From Ga0077555 sp964500805 (GTDB taxonomy: Bacteria > Pseudomonadota > Alphaproteobacteria > Rhizobiales > Hyphomicrobiaceae), in NCBI GenBank assembly GCA_964500805.1, contig CAZCQH010000022.1, positions 1-64,000 on the forward strand: a DNA stretch of 64,000 bases, read 5' to 3'. Below, one piece after another: positions 8,574-16,396 of the stretch (positions are counted from its first letter, which is position 1; the number at the start of each line of letters is the position of its first letter). The position numbers and the translations under genes were made by a program. The notes under the pieces were generated by a model. It saw only the letters and a program-made list of their open reading frames with translations. It searched no databases and was not told the origin of the DNA.

Positions 8574-8780
8574 ATGACAACCATAGGCAACAACCCCTTC
8601 GGATTTCACGGTGTGGATCGCGCGGTCGTCGAGGCTGCCATGCGCAAGGCTCGCCGGGAGCGCAGCGAGGCCGTTTGGGCCATGCTGCAGAAGATTTTCG
8701 GGCGCCGGGCGGACCACGAGGACAAGGTAGATCAGACGCCTGCCGATATCGGCTCGATCGCGAACGCGGGCGTTCACTGA
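8574..8780 (+). CDS. small cytosolic protein, unknown function
   Basis: A 68-residue protein (MTTIGNNPFGFHG start) preceded by a good ribosome site (AAGGAGAAC). Its core ARRERSEAVWAMLQKIFGR is an amphipathic basic helix resembling the RSxAxxxML helix of small DUF1127-like proteins, which are RNA- or stress-associated in alphaproteobacteria, but the resemblance is weak. It is divergent from a LysR regulator and followed by a strong terminator, so it is a monocistronic, probably regulated, unit. Confidence 0.7.
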   Translation: MTTIGNNPFGFHGVDRAVVEAAMRKARRERSEAVWAMLQKIFGRRADHEDKVDQTPADIGSIANAGVH

Positions 8781-8831
8781 CGATCATCCTGCTCAAAGCT
8801 CAGGGGCGCTGATCCCTCCCCGGCGTCCCTC

Positions 8832-8866
8832 GCGGGCCGGTTGCCATAGCGCACCGGCCCGCTTTT
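8832..8866 (+). terminator. Rho-independent terminator
   Basis: A 10-bp perfect stem, GCGGGCCGGT at 8832-8841 with ACCGGCCCGC at 8853-8862, followed by TTTT. It closes the small gene ending at 8780. Confidence 0.85.
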
Positions 8867-8924
8867 CTGTCCAAGTCGTCGCGTCACATGGACGCCATGC
8901 TCAGGCGCCCGTAAGCGAAGCGGC

Positions 8925-9506
8925 ATGATACGTCGCCTCTACGATTGGATGATGCAAGCGGCCGGCCATCGGCGCGCACCGCAGGCCCTGTTCTGGGTCT
9001 CCTTCATCGAAAGCTCCATCTTCCCGATTCCGCCCGATGTCATGCTGATCCCCATGGTGCTGCGGGAGCGCCTCAAAGCATGGGCCTACGCCACGCTGTG
9101 CACTGCCGGCTCGGTCCTCGGCGGCATCGCCGGCTACGCGATCGGTTACTACCTGCTCGAGTACATCGGCCAGCCTGTGATCAAGCTCTATGGCCTCGAG
9201 AGCAAGTGGGGTCAGCTTTCGGATTGGTTCAAAGAGTGGGGCGTTTGGGTGCTGCTGATCAAGGGGCCAACGCCATTTCCGTACAAGGTGCTCACGATCT
9301 TCTCCGGCGCCATGCACATGAACATTTGGGCGTTCATTGCCGCGAGCATTCTCTCTCGCGCCATGCGGTTCTACATGGTTGCTGCCTTGCTGTACTGGTA
9401 TGGCGAGCCGATCCGGGAGTTCATAGAGAAACGGCTAAATTTATTGGTGACTTTGCTTGTTGTCTGTCTTGTTGGCGGCTTCATTGCGATCCGATATCTG
9501 TTCTGA
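8925..9506 (+). CDS. DedA/YqaA-family membrane protein
   Basis: A 193-residue inner-membrane protein of the YqaA branch of the DedA (SNARE-associated/VTT) superfamily. Visible features are the re-entrant motif FIESSIFPIPPDVMLIPMVL (about 27-46), a Gly-rich TM (TAGSVLGGIAGYAIGYYL), the FPYKVLTIFSGA motif containing the conserved Lys-x-x-Thr, and a C-terminal TM. DedA proteins flip or scramble phospholipids or undecaprenyl phosphate; the YqaA branch is uncharacterised. The length is normal. It is followed 69 bp later by dsbB on the same strand. Confidence 0.9.
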   Translation: MIRRLYDWMMQAAGHRRAPQALFWVSFIESSIFPIPPDVMLIPMVLRERLKAWAYATLCTAGSVLGGIAGYAIGYYLLEYIGQPVIKLYGLESKWGQLSDWFKEWGVWVLLIKGPTPFPYKVLTIFSGAMHMNIWAFIAASILSRAMRFYMVAALLYWYGEPIREFIEKRLNLLVTLLVVCLVGGFIAIRYLF

Positions 9507-9575
9507 GCCGCGCCGCCGCTTCGAGCAGGCAGGTGGCGACAGCTCCAGACTGAGTCTCTGCGTCCCGAGCGATCG

Positions 9576-10100
9576 ATGTCTTCAGCCCGCTACCCAGCAG
9601 TTTCGCACCCGGCCTACCGCTCCGGCGCGCTGACGCTCTTCCTCGCAGCCGCGGCCATTGGCGCTGCCCTCGTGCTCGAGCGCGTCGGCTATTCGCCCTG
9701 CCCGCTTTGCCTGCAGCAGCGCTGGGCCTACTACGCCGGAATCCCGGCCTTGTTCCTGGCGCTGGCGCTTTACGCGGCCGAGTACAGGACCGCGGCAGCA
9801 ATTGTCTTTTCCGCCGTCGCACTCGCTTTTCTCGCCAATGCCGGCCTCGGGATCTATCACGCTGGCGTCGAGTGGAAATTCTGGCCTGGTCCGGCCACGT
9901 GTGCGGCAGGCACGCTGCAGCCGCTGGCGCCGACGCCAAAGGGCGGCATTCTCCAACAGCTCGAGTCGACGCGAGTGATTCGCTGCGATGAAGCGCCTTT
10001 GCACATTTTTGGCTTGTCGCTGGCGGGTTGGAACGTGGTCGTGTCGCTTTTGGCCTTTGCGCTGGCTCTGAAAGCCGCAATTTCGGCTGTGCAGCGCTGA
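9576..10100 (+). CDS. dsbB: disulfide bond formation protein B
   Basis: Inner-membrane quinone-linked oxidase that would reoxidise periplasmic DsbA. The 174-residue protein shows four TM segments, the first periplasmic Cys pair as CPLC (Cys42, Cys45) directly followed by QQRW, and a second pair in the large loop (PATCAAG and VIRCDEAP). Both pairs needed for electron relay are therefore present. The start ATG 9576 follows the DedA gene closely. A DsbA-like protein is encoded at 53788 but far away and apparently without a signal peptide, so it is not an obvious partner. Confidence 0.92.
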   Translation: MSSARYPAVSHPAYRSGALTLFLAAAAIGAALVLERVGYSPCPLCLQQRWAYYAGIPALFLALALYAAEYRTAAAIVFSAVALAFLANAGLGIYHAGVEWKFWPGPATCAAGTLQPLAPTPKGGILQQLESTRVIRCDEAPLHIFGLSLAGWNVVVSLLAFALALKAAISAVQR

Positions 10101-10119
10101 AAACGCGCCTCGGCGCAAG

Positions 10120-10128
10120 TTATCCACA
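10120..10128 (+). promoter_or_regulatory. DnaA box (TTATCCACA)
   Basis: A perfect nine-base DnaA box 19 bp after the dsbB stop. I see only one copy, with no cluster and no flanking origin genes, so it is more likely a DnaA-responsive regulatory site or chance than an origin. Confidence 0.45.
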
Positions 10129-10193
10129 GATTGACTCAAACCCGCTTTCGAGCGCGTTGCGGCTGCAAGGCCTGGATTTACAGGCACTCCGGC

Positions 10194-10208
10194 GTTCTAT
10201 GAACGTTC
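10194..10208 (+). promoter_or_regulatory. LexA (SOS) box, alphaproteobacterial type
   Basis: GTTC at 10194-10197 and GTTC at 10205-10208 are separated by exactly seven bases, the direct-repeat LexA operator of alphaproteobacteria. A -10-like GATAAT follows at 10215-10220, so the box would cover the promoter. The regulated transcript would run into the gene-less GCGTC-rich stretch. Confidence 0.5.
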
Positions 10209-11242
10209 TGTTTGGATAATGCCCAGAGTCGACCATTTTTCGATCATTGTGTTGTCACAGCGCAACGGCTAATTAGGCCTTGTCCGCGGAACACGAAGTG
10301 AACATCCCGGCGTGTTGAGTTCGAGTGTCAGTGCCCAGTTCGAGTGCATGGTTGCGTCAGCGTAGGTGCCTCAGCGAGCCGGGTATTGGGAAGCGTTGCG
10401 TCAGTCCCAGTCACGCCCATGTCATCGGGGCGTCGTTGTGTAGAGGCAAGATGAGCTCGAGGTCAGTGGCGTCCTTTGTGCGTTCCGCATCCAAGTTGTC
10501 GGGTTTGAGTAAGCGTCGCGTTGGTAGCGTCTGTAGCGTCCGAGTGAAGGTCAGCGTTGCGTCTGCGTCGAGTGCTGTAGCGTCTGCGTCCGGGTCGGTC
10601 CTCCATGGCCCCAAGAGTGTGGTTCTCGCTGCACTCCAAAGTTCAAGGCGAGCGGCTGCTGAAAGAAAAGTTGAGCGTATTCAGCAGCGGCTCGCTGGCT
10701 TGGCCCCACGCGGGACGGCCGCCAGGCAGTGGCTTGTGTCGGCTCTAGGGAGTGTTTCGTATCTGTCGAGTTTGCGTCCGGTTGTCCGCGTTGCGTTGCG
10801 TCAAAGTAAGCTGCGTTCGCACAGTGAAGCTTCGTCAGTCGAGAGTGTCATGTCGCGTTCGTTTGCAACGAGATCATTCGGTCCTGCGTCCGAGTTCTGC
10901 GTACCGCCGTCCGAACCGAAGACCCGTGCGTCCAATGGTGAGTGGCGTCCAGTCGGTGATGTGATGCGTAGTGTGATGTCCCAAATAGCGTCGAAAAAGG
11001 TCGAAGCGTCGACCACAGTGTCCAGTCAGACCAGGCAGGTTCATTGAGAGCTGATCGAAGAGCGAGGAATTCGGTGCCTCCCCGAGGGCGCCAGACGGAA
11101 AACGACAAGCGCTGCGAGCGGTACGACCATAGGTCTCTCGAGGCAGCATATTGCATGGTCTCGCGTAATGCGGCCAGAGCGCTCGGGCGCTTGTCGTCCC
11201 TTTCTCTTCCGGCTTGGTCATCCAACCACAACGAGCCCCCAA

Positions 11243-11503
11243 ATGATCGTGTCGCTCCCTATCTCCCAATCGGCAAAGCGCACCTCCGAGGCAGCGCCGG
11301 CCCACGTCGATCCGATCCACTGGCATCAGTCAGTCGGCTACGCCCGGCAAGCGTGCGCCCGCATCTTTCGTGATGGCGGTAACCCGGCCCACGCGCTCGA
11401 AGCCTTTGGCCTCGAAGGCCGAGGTGAGACCGACTGGGCCCGCGCCGTCGAGCGCATCGCCGAGGCGCTCACTGCCGCCGGCGGTCTGAAGCGCGCCGCC
11501 TGA
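11243..11503 (+). CDS. small conserved-looking protein, unknown function
   Basis: An 86-residue product from ATG 11243 (MIVSLPISQSAK). The body HWHQSVGYARQACARIFRDGG, then PAHALEAFGL and an amphipathic helix WARAVERIAEALTAAGG look like a compact helical cytoplasmic protein. It ends about 100 bp before a clear terminator, which supports expression. No domain recognised; an in-frame upstream start exists at 11168. Confidence 0.55.
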   Translation: MIVSLPISQSAKRTSEAAPAHVDPIHWHQSVGYARQACARIFRDGGNPAHALEAFGLEGRGETDWARAVERIAEALTAAGGLKRAA

Positions 11504-11601
11504 CCTCCGCGGGCGCTGATCGCCCCGCTCAAGCGCCGTATGCGGCTGCTTTGCAGCGCTCTCGGGTCGTGGGCTTTGGCTGGCGGCCTCAACATTCCGA
11601 A

Positions 11602-11636
11602 GGGCTCGGCTCCCCCATCCGGGCCCTTTTTCTTTT
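11602..11636 (+). terminator. Rho-independent terminator
   Basis: GGGCTCGG (11602-11609) pairs with CCGGGCCC (11619-11626) with one G-T pair, followed by TTTTTCTTTT. It ends the transcript of the 86-residue gene and insulates proA. Confidence 0.8.
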
Positions 11637-11741
11637 CGACGCATCTCGCGCCAGCAAGCCGCAGGTTGCTCACCATCGCGCGCGTTCCGGGTTCAGCGGA
11701 CCGGCGATTTGCGCTATATGCCTCCTGCGGGCGACAGCACC

Positions 11742-13058
11742 ATGGCCACGCCTGTCGCTCCGCAGGACCCAACGACGATGAACAAGCCCGAACGATTCGA
11801 CAGCGTCGCTGACGTCATGCGTGCGATTGGCCAGCGTGCGCGCAGTGCGCAGGCGGAGCTCGCCACCGCCTCCACTGCCGCCAAGAACGAGGCCCTTGCC
11901 ATTGCGGCCCGTGAGCTGCGCGCCCGCACGCCGGAGATTCTCGCGGCTAACGCCCGGGACTTGGCCGCCGCCCGCGAACGCGGTACCGCGGGTTCGTTCC
12001 TTGACCGCCTGCTGCTCGACGAGAGGCGTATCGATGCCATCGCCAAGGGCCTGGAGGAGATCGCAGCGCTGCCCGACCCGGTCGGCGCGGTCATTGCCGA
12101 GTGGGAGCGTCCCAACGGCCTCAAGATCGAGCGCGTCCGCACGCCCCTCGGCGTCATCGGCATCATCTACGAAAGCCGTCCCAACGTAACAGCGGATGCC
12201 GGTGGGCTCTCGCTCAAGGCGGGCAACGCTGCGATCCTGCGCGGCGGCTCCGAAAGCTTTCATTCGAGCCGCGCCATTCATGAGTGCCTCGTCGCGGGGC
12301 TCGCCGCGGCCGCGCTCCCGGAAGCCGCGATTCAGCTCGTGCCAACCACCGATCGCGAAGCCGTCGGGCACATGCTGCGCGGTCTCGGTGGGAACATCGA
12401 CGTCATTGTCCCGCGTGGTGGCAAGGGCTTGGTTGGCCGTGTGCAGGAGGAGGCGCGCGTCCCCGTGTTCGCGCATCTCGAAGGCATTTGCCACACCTAT
12501 GTCGACCGCGCTGCAGACGTGGCCATTGCCGTGCCACTGGTAGTCAACGCCAAGATGCGGCGCACGTCCATCTGCGGCGCCACCGAATGCCTGCTCGTCG
12601 ACCGCGGCGCGCACGAGCATAATCTCGCGCCGATGGTCAAGGCATTGCTCGACGCCGGTTGCGAGGTGCGCGGCGATGCGGCGACGCAGGCCGTCGACCC
12701 GCGTGTCAAGGCGGCCGCGCCGGACGACTACGGCAAGGAATTCCTCGACGCCGTCATCGCGGTCAAAACCGTCGATGGCGTCGACGCGGCAATCGAGCAC
12801 ATTCGCAGGTACGGCTCGCAGCACACCGACTGCATCATCACCGAGCACGCTGGAACCGCAGAGCGTTTTCTGAAGCGCGTCGATTCGGCCGTCGTTCTGC
12901 ACAACGCATCGACGCAGTTCGCCGACGGCGGCGAGTTCGGCATGGGTGCCGAGATCGGCATCGCCACCGGCCGCATGCACGCCCGCGGGCCCGTCGGCGT
13001 CGAGCAGCTGACCAGCTTCAAATACATCGTCCGCGGCACCGGCCAAGTGCGGCCGTAG
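11742..13058 (+). CDS. proA: glutamate-5-semialdehyde dehydrogenase (gamma-glutamyl phosphate reductase)
   Basis: Second step of proline synthesis: NADPH-dependent reduction of gamma-glutamyl phosphate to glutamate semialdehyde. The 438-residue protein carries the ALDH-fold signatures VPRGGKGLV, the NAKMRRTSICGATE segment with catalytic Cys278, and the C-terminal FADGGEFGMGAEIGIATGRMHARGP motif. Start chosen at ATG 11742; ATG 11778 (MNKPERF) is an equally reasonable start. proB is not adjacent, so proBA is split, or proB lies outside this window. Confidence 0.97.
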   Translation: MATPVAPQDPTTMNKPERFDSVADVMRAIGQRARSAQAELATASTAAKNEALAIAARELRARTPEILAANARDLAAARERGTAGSFLDRLLLDERRIDAIAKGLEEIAALPDPVGAVIAEWERPNGLKIERVRTPLGVIGIIYESRPNVTADAGGLSLKAGNAAILRGGSESFHSSRAIHECLVAGLAAAALPEAAIQLVPTTDREAVGHMLRGLGGNIDVIVPRGGKGLVGRVQEEARVPVFAHLEGICHTYVDRAADVAIAVPLVVNAKMRRTSICGATECLLVDRGAHEHNLAPMVKALLDAGCEVRGDAATQAVDPRVKAAAPDDYGKEFLDAVIAVKTVDGVDAAIEHIRRYGSQHTDCIITEHAGTAERFLKRVDSAVVLHNASTQFADGGEFGMGAEIGIATGRMHARGPVGVEQLTSFKYIVRGTGQVRP

Positions 13059-13172
13059 CCGCCGCCGGTCGAATTCTACATTGGGAGGACAGGTCGCTGT
13101 CGGATCACCGATGGCTCTGGTGGTTTCGGGTTGGAGTAGAGGAACATGCTGCGGCATTTGCTCGGGCGACAG

Positions 13173-13997
13173 TCACACGACGTAATTCCAAGCTGCCAGC
13201 CATAGCCCACCGAGAACCATCGCAATGCCTGCGACGCGAGCGATTGTTGGACCGGTTGGGGCGACCTTCTCCACCAATACGTAGATTGCAAGACCGGCAA
13301 TCCAGAGGAGGTTCATGACGCCGCCGGCAAACAGTAGCGCCATCAAGAACCAGCAACAGCCGAGACAATAGAGGCCGTGCTTCCACCCGAGGCGCAAAGC
13401 ACCGGACGTGCCAGGCTTGAAGTGCTGCGCTAGGTACTGCGCAGGAGAGCGGCAATGCTCCAGACAGACATGTTTCAAAGGCGTGAATTGATATAGCCCG
13501 GCAGCAATCAGCAGTGCTGTGGTAAGAATCGGGCTGATGCTCCACATCATCATTTGATGGACAAGTCCGGCCCGCTCGAAACTCCATTGGAGTCCGGCAG
13601 CGATCAAGCTGAAGGCAGCCCAAGACAAAAGGTAGCCAAGTGCAAAAACGAAAGTCGGGACGACGCCGGTTGGGAGCTTTCCCTGTCGTTGCTCGTGGCG
13701 GTATGTGCGACCGTAAAGGAGAATCATCGGAGCGGCGCTCGGCGTCATCATGGCGATCATCATGATCCACCACATGAAGAACATGACGAGCGCATAGCCG
13801 ATTGACCAGCTCTCGAACGTGGGCGCGTAAGCAGGCGGCGGGAACCGCCATGTCGTCATCGAGATCGCACTCATGCCGGTGCCCGACCCGATCAGGATCC
13901 AACCCCAGGCCAATGTGATGATGAGCAGCAATCCCCCGATCACGAGGAGACGCTCGCGCCGAAGGATCACCTCGACGGCCGTGGCGTCCCCGGTCAT
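13173..13997 (-). CDS. DUF2182 multipass membrane protein
   Basis: A 274-residue inner-membrane protein of the predicted metal-binding membrane family (COG5486/DUF2182). About six or seven TM segments are visible. Family motifs are MFFMWWIMMIAMMTPSAAPM (about 73-92), YQFTPLKHVCLEHCRSP (Cys/His cluster), and a central GLYCLGCCWFLMALLFAGGVMN with three Cys. The Met-, Cys- and His-rich intramembrane motifs suggest metal or thiol chemistry. It is the second gene of an operon with the DUF1326 gene (6-bp gap), an association that recurs in other genomes. Function has not been established to my knowledge. Confidence 0.88.
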   Translation of the reverse strand: MTGDATAVEVILRRERLLVIGGLLLIITLAWGWILIGSGTGMSAISMTTWRFPPPAYAPTFESWSIGYALVMFFMWWIMMIAMMTPSAAPMILLYGRTYRHEQRQGKLPTGVVPTFVFALGYLLSWAAFSLIAAGLQWSFERAGLVHQMMMWSISPILTTALLIAAGLYQFTPLKHVCLEHCRSPAQYLAQHFKPGTSGALRLGWKHGLYCLGCCWFLMALLFAGGVMNLLWIAGLAIYVLVEKVAPTGPTIARVAGIAMVLGGLWLAAWNYVV

Positions 13998-14003
13998 GAC
14001 GGC

Positions 14004-14645
14004 TCAAACCTGACGGCTCTTGACAACACCATGGTTGTTTAGGTGCAGGCGTGCGAACTGACCGTAGCTATCCTTCAGGTTCAACTGAATTTTGCCCTGC
14101 GTGGTCGCGCTCCCGCTCCCCATTTCGGCGATTTCGTATTCAAAACCCTGCGGGATGTCGATGCGGACGCGATAATCGGAACCTGAAATCGGATTCTTGA
14201 TCGGCTCACCGCGGCATTCGGCAACGCCGGGCACTACGAAGCGACCCTTGCGCGCGTCAACGTCGACGTCGAATTCGATCTTGGAAAAAATTGGATCGAA
14301 GACCTCGGTAAGCGTCGAAGCGAAGACAGCAAAAACCGTCGCAAACGGATCCGTATCCTGGCCCGACATGATCTTCAGTATGGCCTCGCGCTGCGCCGGG
14401 CTCGCCCTCTCGTCGACGAAAGGCTGCGCCTTGCCGTTGCCCTCATGAATGGCCTTGGGCCACTGGAACACGCCGCCGAATCGTAGACCATCGAGGCGGA
14501 CGTCGCCGTAGTGGCCCTCGGTGATCTCGTTGCAGACCACGGCCTCACAGTGGCCGTACGTGGGATAGGCGTTGAACTGGCAGGGGCAGCCGTAAGCGCA
14601 ATTGCAGTTTGCAAATTCAACTGTGCGAATTTCCCAGGGCGTCAT
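14004..14645 (-). CDS. DUF1326 domain protein
   Basis: A 213-residue soluble protein of the DUF1326 family. The hallmark is the N-terminal cysteine cluster CNCAYGCPCQF (14-24), followed by beta-rich sequence with FVDERASPAQREAI and DVDARKGRFVVPG. Four closely spaced Cys suggest metal binding or redox activity. It is translated just ahead of DUF2182 with 6 bp between them and has a ribosome site (AGGGAG) before ATG 14645, so it leads the pair. The 146 bp upstream separate it from the amidase gene and may hold its own promoter. Confidence 0.88.
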   Translation of the reverse strand: MTPWEIRTVEFANCNCAYGCPCQFNAYPTYGHCEAVVCNEITEGHYGDVRLDGLRFGGVFQWPKAIHEGNGKAQPFVDERASPAQREAILKIMSGQDTDPFATVFAVFASTLTEVFDPIFSKIEFDVDVDARKGRFVVPGVAECRGEPIKNPISGSDYRVRIDIPQGFEYEIAEMGSGSATTQGKIQLNLKDSYGQFARLHLNNHGVVKSRQV

Positions 14646-14791
14646 CAGACTTTCTCCCTTGAAGGCCCGTCAGCCTTTATTACCATACCCCAGTTGCCTA
14701 CGTCCGGTAAGTGCCCGTGAATAGAAGTTTGGCAGGGTAACCTGCTCGGTCATTGCGATCCGCTCTATTGGCGCATGCCGCTCGACCCGCC

Positions 14792-15544
14792 TTACTGCCG
14801 AGCACCCAAAACACGCCTCAACGTCTCGCTCGTCGACCTGTCGAGCCAACCGTCGACCCGCGCCGGCCGGAAGTGGCGCTGGAAGGCCTTGAGCACAAGC
14901 ATCGATCGCTGGTCCATGCGGCCCGAAACCGAGATGCCGTAGCCATAGTGTGCGAGCAACCGCTGTGCCTCCGCAACGGCAGCGCCTGCCGCGTTGGGCC
15001 CGAGCCCCGCATCCATCGGATCGACCGGCGCCGGCGCAACCCAATGGCCGACGCCCTCGCGTGCAAGCCATGCCCAGTCGAACTTCTCGCCCGGATCGAT
15101 CTTGCGCTCCGGCGCGGTGTCGGAATGCGCAAGCACGCGCTGCGGTGCAATCCCCCAACGCGCAACGACATCGCGGCCAAGCGCCACGACCGCCCGCATC
15201 TGCGCTTCCGGAAACTCCGGATAGCCCATCTCGTGTCCCGGGTTGTGGATCTCGATACCGATGGAGCGCGAGTTCACATCGGTGTCGCCCTGCCAGCTTC
15301 CCGCGCCGGCGTGCCACGCCCGCTCGCTTTCGGTCACCAGTTGCGTAATGCGTCCATCCGCGTCGACCACGTAGTGGCACGACACGCGCGACTCCAGCCG
15401 GCACAACCAGTCGATCGCCTTCTCACACGAATGCATCCCGGTGTAGTGCAGCAGCAGGATATCCGGAGTCTGGCCGCGCCGTGTCTCGAAATTGATCGCC
15501 GGCTGCACGGCGGCGGCCAGCGCGGAGTCGGCCGCGAAGCTCAT
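14792..15544 (-). CDS. N-acetylmuramoyl-L-alanine amidase with peptidoglycan-binding domain
   Basis: A 250-residue amidase_2 (AmpD/AmiD-type) zinc enzyme that cleaves the MurNAc-L-Ala bond. Zinc-site and catalytic elements: LLHYTG (His33), CHYVVDADG, AWHAG, IGIEIHNPG and the terminal HSDTAPERKIDPG. A C-terminal peptidoglycan-binding domain (about 180-248) reads AQRLLAHYGYG...AFQRHFRP. No signal peptide is evident, which favours a cytoplasmic recycling role as for AmpD, though the cell-wall-binding domain is more usual in AmiD-type envelope enzymes. Its ATG overlaps the stop of the upstream DnaJ-domain gene by four bases (ATGA). Confidence 0.93.
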   Translation of the reverse strand: MSFAADSALAAAVQPAINFETRRGQTPDILLLHYTGMHSCEKAIDWLCRLESRVSCHYVVDADGRITQLVTESERAWHAGAGSWQGDTDVNSRSIGIEIHNPGHEMGYPEFPEAQMRAVVALGRDVVARWGIAPQRVLAHSDTAPERKIDPGEKFDWAWLAREGVGHWVAPAPVDPMDAGLGPNAAGAAVAEAQRLLAHYGYGISVSGRMDQRSMLVLKAFQRHFRPARVDGWLDRSTSETLRRVLGARQ

Positions 15545-16245
15545 AGCCCGCGCTCCTTCGCCAGCGTGTCGAAGGCGGCATTGATTGCCGCCAACTTTCT
15601 CTCAGCGATGACGATCAGCTCCTCTGGCACGCCATCGCCGCGCATGCGATCCGGATGATGCTCGAGGATCAGCTTGCGATAGCGCGCCTTGAGCTCCTGG
15701 TCCGTCGCGGAGGGCTCCAGCCCAAGCACCTGGTAAGGGCTCGTGCCGGCCGCGACGAACATCGAACGGATGTGTGAGAAGTCGCTGACGGCAAGCTTCA
15801 GATGCCCGGCCGCCGTGGTCAGGAAGCTGTCCTCTTTCTCGTGCAGCACGCCGTCCGCTACCGCGATCACGAACAGGCCTTCCAGCACGTCACGTCGCAA
15901 TTCAGGGTGGTCGGAGAAGAGGCGGCCGATCTGGCGAGCGTAGTCTTCGAAGCCAGCAATATCCTGCTTGGCGAGGTCGAACACCCGGCGCACATGCATT
16001 TCGTCGTCAGGCTGGACATCCACGATGCGGCGGAAGGCGGCCACCTCGTCCGTCGTAACAGCTCCGTCCGACCGTGCGACCTTGGCGCAGAGCGCGATCA
16101 GCGCAATTGTGAAGCGGACATCGTTCTGCGGCTCGCCGTCATTTGGTCCGCCACCCACCAGCCGCCGAAGTGCATTGAAGAACGAGCCGTTCGCCGCCGC
16201 TGTGGCAGAGGTTGCCGCGTCTGCAGCTTTTCGCCAGAGATTCAT
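15541..16245 (-). CDS. TerB-DnaJ domain co-chaperone (DjlA-like)
   Basis: A 234-residue protein with an N-terminal TerB-like alpha domain (about 45-150, ALCAKVARSDGAVTTDEV and VIAVADGVLHEKE) and a C-terminal J domain (about 165-232) with the intact HPD tripeptide (LILEHHPDR). It would stimulate DnaK ATPase. E. coli DjlA has the same TerB-J order but a membrane anchor, which is missing here. It is translationally coupled (ATGA overlap) to the amidase, an arrangement that hints at a shared role in envelope stress. Confidence 0.9.
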   Translation of the reverse strand: MNLWRKAADAATSATAAANGSFFNALRRLVGGGPNDGEPQNDVRFTIALIALCAKVARSDGAVTTDEVAAFRRIVDVQPDDEMHVRRVFDLAKQDIAGFEDYARQIGRLFSDHPELRRDVLEGLFVIAVADGVLHEKEDSFLTTAAGHLKLAVSDFSHIRSMFVAAGTSPYQVLGLEPSATDQELKARYRKLILEHHPDRMRGDGVPEELIVIAERKLAAINAAFDTLAKERGL

Positions 16246-16396
16246 GTGGTTGGCATCTCAATAGCCGTTCGAGCGAGGATCCGCTGGCAAGAAAACTTGC
16301 CCGCGTGATGGCCGCTCACAGAAATCACTGCGCCATTATTAAATCAGTTTGCCCGCTTAAGTGCTGCGACACTCGGCTCATAGACGGAGACAATGC

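Larger units (their letters stand above)
10101..11242. other. 1.1 kb region without a convincing gene; GCGTC-rich on the plus strand
   Basis: After dsbB comes a DnaA box, a LexA-type box with a GATAAT hexamer just downstream, then from about 10350 to 11010 a stretch in which the pentamer GCGTC recurs some 18 times on the plus strand and I see almost no GACGC. An open frame 10325-11047 starting at GTG would encode a Ser/Val/Arg-rich 240-residue product, but its codon third positions lack the GC bias of neighbours. On the minus strand one frame gives Asp/Thr/Ala-rich stretches (DADAT) broken by stop codons, which could be a decayed repeat protein. Nothing is assigned as coding. Confidence 0.6.

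Noticed and set aside
10120..10128. Replication origin
   Set aside because: Only one DnaA box, no AT-rich unwinding region and no origin-linked genes such as hemE, dnaA or parAB.
10325..11047. Open frame of 240 codons (GTG start), Ser/Val/Arg-rich
   Set aside because: Its third-position base use does not match neighbouring genes, it has no ribosome site that stands out, and the amino-acid bias follows directly from the GCGTC repetition.
11670..13157. 495-codon minus-strand open frame opposite proA
   Set aside because: It is antisense to a clear proA gene with intact catalytic motifs; high GC gives long antisense frames.
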